From Cryoendolithus antarcticus (lineage: Eukaryota; Ascomycota; Dothideomycetes; Cladosporiales; Cladosporiaceae), in NCBI GenBank assembly GCA_002077065.1, contig NAJO01000062.1, forward strand, positions 118,234-182,233: a stretch of DNA of 64,000 nt. The letters are read 5' to 3'. This document shows, piece after piece, positions 11,234 to 21,196 of the stretch (position 1 is its first letter; each line of letters begins with the position of its first letter). Under the pieces are notes generated by a model, which saw only the letters and a list, made by a program, of their open reading frames with translations, did not search any database and was not told where the DNA came from. A program made the position numbers and the translations under genes.

Positions 11234-12549
11234 TTAGCAAGCTTCCATTCTCACTTCCCGACTCATCACCACTTCTCCTGTCTTTCTGATCTCCGCTTCT
11301 GCAGAACGCATAATAGGCCTGTCGGAGTCTGTACTAGACGACCGGCTCTCCACTGCCTGTGGTCTCCTCGCAACCAGTGGGATCGATGGCGTTTTCACTT
11401 TCCGCACGGTCTCGGAGGTGCCCGTCCCGGTGATATCGCTCACATATCTGGAATGCCAGCTGAAATATGCTCTGAACAGCGCCCGTAATGAGGGCGCGCA
11501 GGCGCACATGATGCCAAGGTTGTACTCCAGCAGACTCCAGATGTAAATGTCGAAGCCATTCCATGACACGTCGTAGTCCCTGCCCAGATTGATTAACGCA
11601 TGTGTCCTCATGCCCGCAGCAATGATAGTGAGCGAACTTGTGGCGAAGATCGCCATCAACCCCAGCTTCTGCCGTTTTGGCAATTCCAGTGGCCACAGCA
11701 TAAGAGCCGGCAGGCAGATCGAGTAGGCATCGCTGATCAGGGCCAGGATACCGGCTAACCAATTTGTCCACCGCATGTCCTTACAAGTCCATGATTCCTT
11801 GTAGCCAAAGTTGAAGCCCATCCAGTAGGCTTCTGTTGGACTACAGCCGAAGATGAGCAAGAATATGATGGCGATTGAGTAGGTTATAGTAAAGCCGATG
11901 GCTAACCATAACGCATAGTGCCAGCGGCGCTTGAATGTGCCTTTCGTCAGGCGGCGGTACTGAGCGTAATCGAGTCAGACTGGCGGTGGCGGTCAGAATG
12001 TTGGTGGTACTCACGAAGAACAAGATCGATACTCGTACACAGCAGGTTCCGATGACGAAAAGGAACTGTCCAACCCAGGCGTTCTGCGGGAGTCAATAAT
12101 GCTGATCCAAGAGAGCGACCCTTGAGGCGAAGACTTACCAATGCATCTCGCCAGTAGTCATCAATCCGCAGGTCCCATATATGCCTATCCACAAAGCCAT
12201 ACCCTGACGCCAGACATGCAGTCACTGTCATACCCACCAATATGAGCCATCCCGGTATGAGGAAAGCCTTTAGAGGTATTAGTCTGAGTCACTGGTCGAC
12301 ATCACCACCGGGATCGAAGCGTACATCGTCTAGTCCGAGGCCTCCGCCCTGCTTCCTCGCCCGCAAGCCAATGCGCAAACAGACCAGTGTCGAGCTGAAT
12401 ACCAGTAATGTGATCGCATAAGCCGGTAACCAAGTCCTCCTCACGCCATGCTCATACTGGGCTTTCGGCCAGGTTGCAACGACACTCAGAGGTGGTTGTA
12501 TGATGTTGGCATGCCCGAAGGCCTCGTTGGCCCTCAGTTGAGAGGTCAT
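11234..12549 (-). CDS. Rhodopsin-domain (PTH11-like) seven-TM integral membrane protein
   Basis: Exons on the minus strand are 12549-12325, 12267-12139, 12083-12015 and 11959-11234, encoding 382 aa. All three introns are phase 0 and 55-57 nt. The product has the typical order of the fungal rhodopsin-domain family. A TM helix (AYAITLLVFSSTLVCLRI) is followed by RARKQGGGLGLDD, then AFLIPGWLILVGM, and then Trp/Tyr-rich loops with Cys residues. Further helices follow (LWLAIGFTITYSIAIIFLLI, GLMAIFATSSLTIIAAGM), with a WSLLEYNLGIMCACAPSLR segment before a Ser/Thr-rich cytosolic tail. No N-terminal CFEM domain is present, unlike Magnaporthe Pth11 itself. These proteins are candidate GPCR-like sensors, though most have no known ligand. 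Confidence 0.88.
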
Positions 12550-13877
12550 GAACGTTTCAGCGCGCTCTTATCCAGCCGCAATACGTAGTCAAGAGGAAGT
12601 CGCAAGAGCTGCAGGGATGGGCCGATGAAAATGTTTGCTCATTGTGATTGAAAGCCGAAGAGGTGCAGTACACAAGTAAGCCTGCTGTAAGGTGGCACCG
12701 CCCGCAATGTGAAGCTCCCGTCTATGTACGACCACAACCTACTATCTAGTGCCGAGGACACTGGGACTGGTGGCGCATGTCAGAGTTGCAAGTCGCAGCG
12801 GGCATGCGATGCCGCAGCCGAGCTACGGCTAAGTGTCGAATGGCTTTGCTAACGAGAATGCGAGATTCGAGCAATGCGGTAAGGTCGTTTTGGCATAGCC
12901 GGCTCCGGGCTTCAAAGAGGGAAGCGAAGTATCACGGCTGACTCGAGAGTGCCAATTCGGGGCCTGACGCAAGGCGTGCCGATGAAGCTTCCCGTGTGTA
13001 GTTGTGATGGATTTGTGCGCTGTATTGCATTCAGATGCTGTGTGACCATTGGCGATGCCCTGTTTTGACGAAGCCGGGGCTACGGAGACACTGCACTTCT
13101 GCTATGAGCGTTGAGATTAGCCTTTTGGAATTGCCATATTGTTGCAAGCGAGGTTAATCCATGTTCGTGATCTGTCACGCAGGGCTGATGGTGGCGTTGC
13201 CACATGGTCCATGACTCTCGCCAGCCAAGGCGACTGGGGCTGACATGTTCCAGCTGCACGATGAGGTACTTAACCACTTGCGAGAGGAATATTCTGCTGG
13301 ACGTCGCCTAGACCAAGTGATACGAAGTTGGGCAAATACGTCGCCAGAGAAGAGTTCAAGCGTCCAGTCGCGTGGATACAAAGGCAAGGGACGCTCGCGG
13401 AACAGGCGTGCATCGCAGCTGAGAGCCTGCTTACACTGTACCTTCTATCGCCGTCGACAAAAAAGTTTACCCTTCGCGCGGCGCGCCATCAAGCCCCAAA
13501 GGTGGTCGACGCATGCGCTATGACGGGGTAGCTATAGGCGATGTTCATGCGAGTTTCGAAGCAGTGTTTCAGATACAGCGACCAGCAAGTCGAGCAGTTG
13601 AGGTCGATTCATGCGAATGCGGAGAATGTGGGGTTGAGACAAAGTCTAGACCCATCCCTACTGACTGACGCAAACACATGGTACGAGCGAACATGTGAAT
13701 GTCGCAAATGACTTCACGAGTCAGTTCCACGAAAGTACTGCGATGACAAGAAAGCGTACCGGATCTGCGACCAATCATGTACATGTTCGCTTCGCTGAGA
13801 ATGATACATCTGCAAGCGCTATGCTCCGCCGTCTACAATCTCCTACCTTCTCCGCAAGCTGAGTGATAAGCCAACGT
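12550..13877. other. gene-poor stretch
   Basis: About 1.3 kb between the receptor start and the 3' end of the GH72 gene. Only short unsupported ORFs are seen. I see no repeats, tRNA or transposon remnants by eye. Confidence 0.5.
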
Positions 13878-15399
13878 CTACAGCAGCATTGCCAGCCCAG
13901 CAAGAGAAACCACAACGACGCCTCCAAGTGTCGCCTTCACGCTGCCAGCTCCGCTACCCGCTGCAGCAGAGCCGCTGGCCGAGGCACTGGCGCCGCTTCC
14001 TGTGCTCGTGCCGGTGGTCGATCCCGACGAAGCGTTAGGATTGCTGGTATCCTCGCTGGTAGTCGTCCCATTACTCAAATCCGGCGAAGTCGTGCTTGGC
14101 GTGCCAGCCCACTGGCTACCATCACGGTTGGACAGACCTGGTCCAGTACCTGCACCATTGGTGATGTACTGGGCAGCGCCCTCTGGGATCTCAGGAAGAG
14201 CCTCGGTTATGACTTCCCAGTCATCGCTTCCCGCCGGGCATGCAGGAACGGTCGAGTCATCTGTGCGGGCGCCGCCGTCACCAGATGGGTTGGGAGTTGC
14301 GGCGAACGCAGACTTGAGGGTTTGGAAGTCGGCATTGGGCTGAGCGGAGCCACCAGACAGGCTCACCAATCCGTAACCATTCGGTTCCAAAGTATACTCG
14401 TATGCTAGACCGCCGGAGTAGACCCCGGTCATGTTTTGAGAGTAGAGTGCCGCGACCTCACCCCAATCACGAGTGTTCTGAATGCAGCCGTACTCGCTCA
14501 AGAAGAGTGGTAGAGGGTAGTCGCTGTAGGTTTCGACTTTCTGGTCCCAGCCTGATTGCTGAAAGGTAGAAGGAGAGCACCAGCTGTAGTCGTTGAAAGC
14601 GAAAAAGTCGGATCGCGCATTGGAGTCATTGCCGCATGCAAAGTAGAGGGCTTGATTCTCAATGTTCTCGGCAATGTCAGCGCTGGAGTAGCCGACCGGG
14701 ATTTGACGGCCGGCCTGAGCGCCGATATAGCGCTTCATGTCTCGAGTGACGGCTTTAATATAAGGTGCTGCATTGGTGTTGTTGGCAGCGTTGATGACCT
14801 CATTGGCGCTGAAGAAGAGGAGCAGGTTGTCTGCATCATCGTCAGCTACTGTGACAGCGACGAAACTTTGGGCCGTTTGACTCACTGTATCCGGCGAATG
14901 CATCAACAGTCGCAAAGACAGACTGCAGGTAGACCTCGTTGTAGCTGGCATGTAGAGAAGCCAAGTTCTCCCGATTTAGCGAGTAGAGAGGTGTATTAGC
15001 GTCGAGCGCGAGATATATCCCAGCGTTGTCAAGCAGTGCCATGGCCTCATCGTGATTGGCGCTGTTGTCGATTGTATATATGCGGATGGTGTTGATTCCC
15101 AGCTCTTGGAAGTTGGCAACATCGTTGCGAAGTGTGTCGAGATCTAGCAATGGGTCCTGAGCGTCTGCTGCGCCACCTGGCTGATATGCTACACCGCGAA
15201 TGTAGAACCGCTCGTCCCCTCGGTAGAATGCGTTGCCTCGGGTTGTGACCTAGGTTTGTCAGTCACCAGTGTGTGTATGGACCAGAGCAGTGGTACTGAC
15301 TGCTTGCAAGCTACCTTGCTGGCGACGCTGAACGCCAGCGAGAGCACCGGAAGCGAGCAAAGAGACTGCTCTAAAGGCTGCTGAAACAGACTTCATCAT
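13878..15399 (-). CDS. GH72 1,3-beta-glucanosyltransferase, GPI-anchored (Gas/Gel family)
   Basis: Minus-strand exons are 15399-15301, 15249-14886 and 14830-13878, encoding 471 aa. Introns are 51 nt (GTCAGT donor, phase 0) and 55 nt (phase 1). The order is: signal peptide (MMKSVSAAFRAVSLLASGALA), then the GH72 core with FYIRGVAYQPGG and GINTIRIYTID. The general acid/base Glu sits in FFSANEVIN (about E165) and the nucleophile Glu in LSEYGC (about E267). A Ser/Thr/Gly linker and a GPI-type tail follow (VVVVSLAGLAMLL). The enzyme cuts and re-joins beta-1,3-glucan chains in the wall. No Cys-rich X8/CBM43 module follows the catalytic domain, placing it in the shorter GH72 subclass. An in-frame ATG upstream at 15555 is less likely because it would bury the signal peptide. 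Confidence 0.92.
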
Positions 15400-16120
15400 G
15401 AAATCAGGCACTAGAGTCGTGGCAATGAAGATGTACAACTCGGATTTGTCGACGAAGGAAACGATTGCGGCAAGGAACGACAAGGAAGAGCAGAAGCAGA
15501 GTAGACGGAACGAATGTAGATGACACTGAAGACCGCGGAGACAGCAGCGAGGCAACTTATCTGTTGAGAACCATCGTCGTCAAGACTCCAGGGGACGCCA
15601 ATGCTGGGCAGACCAAGACGACGCGACACTGCGCCGAGAACTCATTTCGATGCGCTGCTTTGCAGAGAGACTTTTCTGCCAATCGCTAGCTGATCAAAAA
15701 GGGCGACGTGACTTTTGGGTCTGATATGGTCTGCGCCGTCGTTGCGTGAAGATTGTGACGTTCGACAGGTGTGAGAACCAAGACGTGGAGAGGTGAAGTG
15801 GAACCAGCGCGCCAAGCTATGGATCGCGGAAGGGGCGAACGAGGCGCACGTGATCATTAATGCTTAGTCACATTCACTTCACATGTTCTATGCAAGCAGC
15901 ATAGTGCATCAGCGTAATTAATGCGTGAGATGTTCTGGAGATCTGGCGCATACGATACATGCATGAGAGCTGGAGCATTCCCTTGTCACCGTCTCCGCGC
16001 CTGGTCAAGTCTTCACTTGTGATATAATTCACAATAATATGGACATTTAGCATCCTCGTGGAAGCGGACAGCGGCAAGACTACGCCCGTGGTCAAGCAGC
16101 ACAGCACATCATCATCAAGC
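15400..16120. promoter_or_regulatory. Divergent intergenic region between GH72 and TAF8
   Basis: About 720 bp between two divergent starts, so it should carry both promoters. It includes GTGAAGTGGA near 15793 and TTCACTTCACATG at 15873-15885, the element also found near other starts in this window. Functional status is inferred. Confidence 0.45.
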
Positions 16121-17002
16121 ATGGCGCGCACCATTGTGTGCCGACGAGCGCAACATGTCCAGCACCTACCCAATAATACCGAGCCTGCACCACAAGATCC
16201 AGCTTTCGCAGAGCAACAGCTTACCAAAAGCATCTCAGCGGGCCTCACTTTCGCGGGCTTCGATGGCGCAGACTCGACCGCGCTTGAGATGTTTCGAGGG
16301 CTTGTTGGGGAGTATATGATCAGCATACTTGACGATGTTCGGGAAGGCATGCAGGCGCAACGGCGTATCACACCTACCGCCACGGACTTTTCTTGGGCAC
16401 TGTCACGGGTGGGGGGCACGCGGTCGCCAGCTCAGCTACGGGACTACATGAGGTCGGCTCTTCCCGAACCAATCTCGTACGCGCCCATATCAAATCCTTC
16501 ACCCGCGCCTGCACCTGCGCCAGACTTCTCCAGCTTGCTTCAGCCTCTCATCGAGAAGCCACCAACATACGTCCCGGCTCACTTTCCCTCATTACCTTCC
16601 CAACACGCCTGGAAAGCGACACCAGTCTTCGCAAGTCGCGAGACAGACGCGCGGAAGATGAGGGAGAAGGCTACGGAAGAGGGAATGCTGGCGGAAGGCG
16701 CATTGAGGAAGCTTGCAGCTGCTGCGAAAGCAAGTGCGATCAAGGCAGACGGGAAGCGGAGAAATGGGAACGCATTGGCGGGCGTGGGCAAGAGTAGAGG
16801 AAGCGGCAGTGTTATGGTGGGCAAGAAGCGACCGGCAGCGGAGATGATGTTAGACGACGTTCTGGGCGATGTCGGAGCTGCAAAAGATGCTGGAGACGCG
16901 ATGGCGATCGACGGTGTGCAGGCGGTATCTACCTTGAAGGATTTGGAAGAGCGAGTGGTGGTCAATGCAGGAGTCAGGAGTTGGCGAAGTGGTGCGAAGT
17001 GA
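16121..17002 (+). CDS. TAF8: TFIID subunit TAF8
   Basis: Single exon of 293 aa from the first ATG of the frame. Residues about 28-96 form a histone-fold (Bromo_TP type): LTKSISAGLTFAGFD, LEMFRGLVGEYMISILDD, then ITPTATDFSWAL. Around residues 147-170 is the TAF8 C-terminal signature PPTYVPAHFPSLPSQHAW followed by KATPVF. The remainder is Ala/Lys-rich with basic clusters (KRRNG, KKRP). In yeast and animals TAF8 pairs with TAF10 through the histone fold and helps TAF2 enter TFIID. The window also holds TAF7 at 50343-51980. An open frame extends upstream of the ATG without a start codon, so an additional 5' exon cannot be ruled out. Confidence 0.9.
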   Translation: MARTIVCRRAQHVQHLPNNTEPAPQDPAFAEQQLTKSISAGLTFAGFDGADSTALEMFRGLVGEYMISILDDVREGMQAQRRITPTATDFSWALSRVGGTRSPAQLRDYMRSALPEPISYAPISNPSPAPAPAPDFSSLLQPLIEKPPTYVPAHFPSLPSQHAWKATPVFASRETDARKMREKATEEGMLAEGALRKLAAAAKASAIKADGKRRNGNALAGVGKSRGSGSVMVGKKRPAAEMMLDDVLGDVGAAKDAGDAMAIDGVQAVSTLKDLEERVVVNAGVRSWRSGAK

Positions 17003-17203
17003 GAACGTAACCGGTTCTCGAAGCTGGAAATGGCTGTGGACCGTTATGGGAATTTAGCGTGGCGTTGGTGGCGATTTAATACCCTTAGAATGCGAACGAC
17101 ACCATAGCGTCGCTGTCATGACCTGTGAAAGCATTCTACCATTGCTGCCTTTCTCTGACAGACCTGAGCACGTGACGCGTCCTTGACTACCAACCTCACC
17201 TCA

Positions 17204-17532
17204 TCAATCCTCAACCTCCCAACTCGTAGTCTCTACCGTCAACCCATTGGCACATCTGCCTTCAGTCAGCTCTCACGCAGATGCTTGCGTTGCCTACGCG
17301 TTCCGTATAAGCACGGCCACACTCACTTCCGGAATAATCTCAAAATCGGCTCGCACTGCACTTTCGACTTCGGATCTTCCTTCGGGCCATCGAGATCGCA
17401 CATGTACTGAACCAGCTCTTTGAGCTCGCACTCCTTCAGGTTCACGGGCTGCTTTCGTCGTTTGCCATTCGGCAGATATTGGACCTGTGCTTCGAGTTTC
17501 GAGGGAGGGAATGCGGCAGTGAGGGGTGCCAT
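17204..17532 (-). CDS. SOM1: Som1-like subunit of the mitochondrial inner-membrane peptidase complex
   Basis: Minus-strand exons are 17532-17327 and 17255-17204, encoding 85 aa; the 71-nt intron is phase 2 (GTGAGT donor, GGCAG acceptor). The product has the fungal Som1 layout: VQYLPNGKRRK, ELVQYMCDL, then VQCEPILRLFRK joined across the intron to CANGLTVETTSWE. The last element confirms the splice choice, because it appears only after the join. Som1 associates with the Imp1/Imp2 protease that matures intermembrane-space proteins, and its paired cysteines are typical of small IMS proteins. Its start lies only 113 bp from that of the divergent XRCC2-like gene. Confidence 0.87.
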
Positions 17533-17645
17533 CGATTCGCCACGAGCAGCGTGGCTGCGGCAATCCTGCGGTGCTGTCCCAGCGCAGCAGGAACCTGTGT
17601 CAATATCGAAAGGCGACGCGATGATCTATTGATGTTGAGTCCGAG
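17533..17645. promoter_or_regulatory. Compact divergent promoter SOM1 / XRCC2-like
   Basis: Only 113 bp separate the two start codons, so 5' UTRs and promoters must overlap or be very short. No TATA box is obvious. Confidence 0.45.
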
Positions 17646-18760
17646 ATGATGGCGGATGTATTAGGCAAGAATCTGCTTGCGGAGGTGGAGGAGTTGGGGC
17701 TTGATGAAGTGAGTACATGTACGATTGAGGTTGGATGCATCGCGGCATCGAATAACAATGGATACAGCTACTACGCGAACCACTTACGCAGATGAAGAGT
17801 GACAATGTCGTGTTCAACTCACCATCGATCGACCGAATGCTGGGTGTTGTGGAAGACACACTACCACAAGCTACGAAATCTCTCACTTCCCACCCAGTGC
17901 TCGAGATCAACTCTCCAGCACCAGGGGATGGCAAGGCTCAGCTGCTACTTCATCTCGTAGCCCGTGCCGTGCTCCCAAGCTCTCACGGCGGATCTCAGGC
18001 CTGCGTGGCGATATTTGATCTCGACGGCACGTTCTCCGCTAGCCCACTTGTAAGACAGCTCTACGAATGTCTCAAAAGCGTATCAGACGCTCTTGAAGGC
18101 AAAGAGCGCGATGACAGTATCGCTTCGGCTCTCGATCACGTCCATGTCTTCCGCCCTCAATCCCTGGTATCGACGATCGCGACACTGCGCCAGCTTCCCG
18201 CCTACCTTCTGCATTACACCCATCCGTCGCAGAACCGTCGGCTAGCATTCATAGCCTTGACGCCAGCATCGTTGTTCTACTGGCAGGCTCGCGCGACCGA
18301 GGAAGACGTGACTTTCGCACGCACCACCAACTCGTCGCCTCCTCTCGAGGCTGCAGCGACCTACGCCCAACTTACTGCTGCACTGAAGACCGCGAGTCTT
18401 CGGCTCAATAGTCCAGTGATACTCACGACCTATAATATGCATCCCATTCCAGTCCAGCAGTCACAACAAGCGAACAGCTTGATTCGCTCACTGCGCCCTT
18501 CGTTGCCATTACCTCTGTCTAACCTACCGATACTGAAGATCATAGTTCAGCGGCAGCGAGTAAGGAAGTTCCCTGCTTCGCTGAGCGTCCAGGAAGCATT
18601 GCGTGAGGCTGCGAATCGGCTGGCTGCTGTGGAGGAGACGAAGTATGTAGTTGAGGTGAATGAGTGGGGCATGGATCCGAGGACGCTGGAGAAGATGAGT
18701 AGTGAGAGACTGGGATGGGAGTTCAGTATCAAGGATGGCGCGATGCAGACGATGTCGTAG
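17646..18760 (+). CDS. XRCC2-like RecA-family DNA repair protein
   Basis: Exons are 17646-17708 and 17768-18760, encoding 351 aa; the 59-nt intron is phase 0. The N-terminus (MMADVLGKNLLAEVEELGLDE) leads into a RecA-like ATPase core. The usual Walker A is weak (PAPGDGKAQ in place of GxxxxGK[ST]). The Walker B strand is clear (ACVAIFDLDGTF). A VHVFRPQSLVSTIATLRQLP segment resembles the XRCC2/Rad51-paralogue family, with a late RLGWEFSI strand. Such proteins support homologous recombination at stalled forks. The assignment rests on overall fold cues, so another RecA paralogue is possible. A second ATG three bases downstream could also serve as the start. Confidence 0.78.
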
Positions 18761-19329
18761 CTAGATGGTTCGCACTTGCTGTGGCTTCGACCAAGTGGAT
18801 TGCTATATAGGAACACCCCGTGGTCATATGTGAGACGGCAACCGCCACCACAATGCCGCAATGGATCGCTACATGTAGCCGAATAGTGATAGGGGGACAT
18901 GGGTGGTGGATTCTTCACGAATCGACACTTGCACCGTGTTGTTATCAGGCAGAGAGTAACAATTGAGGTCGTTCAGACCCTTGCCAGCATGTGAAACAAC
19001 CAAGCGGGTCTACAGAGATTCAAGGCCAGCGGGATGACCCGCAAAATCGGCTCTTTATCCGACGCGCCTGTGCGCCTCGAACACCTTCACAGGGCTGATA
19101 CGATTGCAACGGCGTCGACAAGACATCGCTGGCATTGGTCAGTGGCGGCACCAGACATTGAATTACCGACACTCGTTTCTGCAGGACTAGACGCTCGAGT
19201 CAGACAACAGCAGCGGCTCCGCCAGGCCATCCGCTGCCCCAACAATCTCGACTGAGGCAAGCTGTGCGCCCGTACACGGAGCAGCATTGCGACTGACTCG
19301 GTCCTTTGGTGGCCAACACGACCGCCATA
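18761..19329. other. intergenic, nothing recognised
   Basis: About 570 bp between two same-strand genes. A short open frame at 19034-19255 has no recognisable features. Confidence 0.5.
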
Positions 19330-20787
19330 ATGTCTTCCGCCGTCGAGCATACTCTCCGGACCATCTTTCGCCGCTGCCTGAACTGCCCGCCCGAGACGCC
19401 AACATGCCCCGTCTGCCCCAGCAGCCAGATCTGCTCTCTCGTTCCCTACAGCTGCACCGAATGCGCCAAAATGATATGCATCCGCGATCCCACAAGTAGC
19501 TCTAGCGCAGGACCGAATGTAGGCGCAATCGCAGGAGGTGTCATAGGCGGAGTGGCGTTCGTGGCAGTAGTCGTCTTCCTGCTTTGGAGATTTTGGATCC
19601 GGAAGAAGCGGGCACAGCAAGAAGCTGAGGCGGAGGAGTGGGAGGGTGATGACATTGCGCAGCAGAAGGCGCTGCACTTCCAGGCGATGAACCAGGACGC
19701 TGCTAGTACGCGGACGAGGGGCAGTCTGGCGAACAGCATACTCAGCCGGGCGAGCAACTTCATTCAGATTGCGTACATACCCGGAGTCACGACGAATCGA
19801 AATGGAGGGTCTGGGCATAACAGTCTTGGACCGGTGCCTCCGATACCTGCCGCGCGAAGGGACATGCCAAGGAGTCCGCTCGCAGGCGATGATGGCGCAC
19901 TGTTCTTCATGCCGGGCGATCTGAGAGACAGCACGTACTCCGCAACATCTTCGATTGGCGACAGACGAGATACGCAGTACACACGCGCATCGATCACGCC
20001 ATCTCTCGCAAGATCTTCGATTGCTTCAGGTATCTACCGAGACGAGGTACCGCCACCCGCGATGCCTGCCCAGCAAATCGTCCGAGCAGCACCACGTATG
20101 GTCTCGGTGAAATCGACGTCCACTCATTCTGGTGACTCGCCTCCCTCCACATCCCCAAAGACTCAGTCAGACTTCACAGACTTCGCCACGAGCACACCAA
20201 ACGGCAAGGTCAAGAACGTGCAAGTCATGATGCCAGGCCAGGGCGATCGCTCAGCTGGTGGCTCGGTCAAAAGCGTAGGCAAAGCCCATCAGATCACTCT
20301 TGGCAGTAAAGGCAAGAGCTCCGGTCGCTTTCCTGTACGGCAACCGAGCGACTCTTCGACCCTTACCGCAGGGACCAGCAAGCACATTCCTACAGTCTCT
20401 TCACCTCTGGCTGGCCTCGGTGATGACTCAGATGGCGACTCTGAGGACGAGCACGCTCGCGCCCGACAATCACTTGTGCGTTCGGAGCCCAATAGCGCAC
20501 TCGCCACACCAGACGCACAACCCCTCGAATCTCCCTTCTTCGACGCCTCAGAACATCCTTCATCTGCCAGTGCGTCACCGCAACGATTGAACCCGTATGC
20601 CTCGATGGCCAAGTCGGTAGGCACCAGCGTCGACGATCGGCCGAAGCGCGGCGGCAAAGGCATGGGCGGGCTGAGCGACATTATTGAGGAGGCTACGAGA
20701 CGTGCATCGCGAGTGAGCGGCGGCAGTGACAGCGGTGGTGCGAAGGCTGCAGAAGGCCCGTTCAGCGACAAGCATCAAGTCGATTGA
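19330..20787 (+). CDS. Opy2-like membrane anchor of the HOG/MAPK osmosensing branch
   Basis: Single exon of 485 aa from the first ATG; the frame is open further upstream but without ATG. The short extracellular part is a compact Cys cluster (CLNCPPETPTCPVC, CSLVPYSCTEC), the hallmark of the Opy2 N-terminal domain. One TM helix follows (AIAGGVIGGVAFVAVVVFLL) and is capped by RFWIRKKR. The long cytosolic region is Ser/Pro-rich with several short conserved-looking patches (RASNFIQIAYIPGVTTNR, LFFMPGDLRDSTYSATSS, GGKGMGGLSDIIEEATRR). In budding yeast Opy2 anchors Ste50 at the membrane and routes Ste11 signalling into the HOG pathway. No introns were needed. Function is by family analogy. Confidence 0.85.
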   Translation: MSSAVEHTLRTIFRRCLNCPPETPTCPVCPSSQICSLVPYSCTECAKMICIRDPTSSSSAGPNVGAIAGGVIGGVAFVAVVVFLLWRFWIRKKRAQQEAEAEEWEGDDIAQQKALHFQAMNQDAASTRTRGSLANSILSRASNFIQIAYIPGVTTNRNGGSGHNSLGPVPPIPAARRDMPRSPLAGDDGALFFMPGDLRDSTYSATSSIGDRRDTQYTRASITPSLARSSIASGIYRDEVPPPAMPAQQIVRAAPRMVSVKSTSTHSGDSPPSTSPKTQSDFTDFATSTPNGKVKNVQVMMPGQGDRSAGGSVKSVGKAHQITLGSKGKSSGRFPVRQPSDSSTLTAGTSKHIPTVSSPLAGLGDDSDGDSEDEHARARQSLVRSEPNSALATPDAQPLESPFFDASEHPSSASASPQRLNPYASMAKSVGTSVDDRPKRGGKGMGGLSDIIEEATRRASRVSGGSDSGGAKAAEGPFSDKHQVD

Positions 20788-21196
20788 TGTAGCCAACCTT
20801 TGGCAATTGGTTCGAAAGGGGACCTTCGGGACATATGAGGACATATGAGGACATGAAGGCGTTCTGGTCTGGCATATTCCACGGGTTCACTTCTACATAC
20901 CATTCGATGTATATATGAGCATAGGCTACACGTCTGCTGACTACGGTTCAGATGTATCCTTTCCCCGCAGCGATCCTCCCGTCTCACGTGTCGTAGTTCG
21001 AAGCTTATATGCAATTGCTTGCCTCATCGAGCGCAGCTTATCTTGAACTGCATCATGATAGCCGCGCATTCGCATGGGTGTCGCGGCAGAAGAGAGGTAC
21101 ATGTGTGGTCGTGCATGTAGGTATGATGTCGTTCCTTACGTCTGACATCTGCTCTTCGACGACATTCATTGTACATTTGCGATTTCGTAATCCATA
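20788..21196. other. intergenic with short direct repeats
   Basis: About 410 bp. Contains a 10-bp unit ACATATGAGG twice in a row (20831-20850) followed by a partial third copy. Nothing else recognised. Confidence 0.5.
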
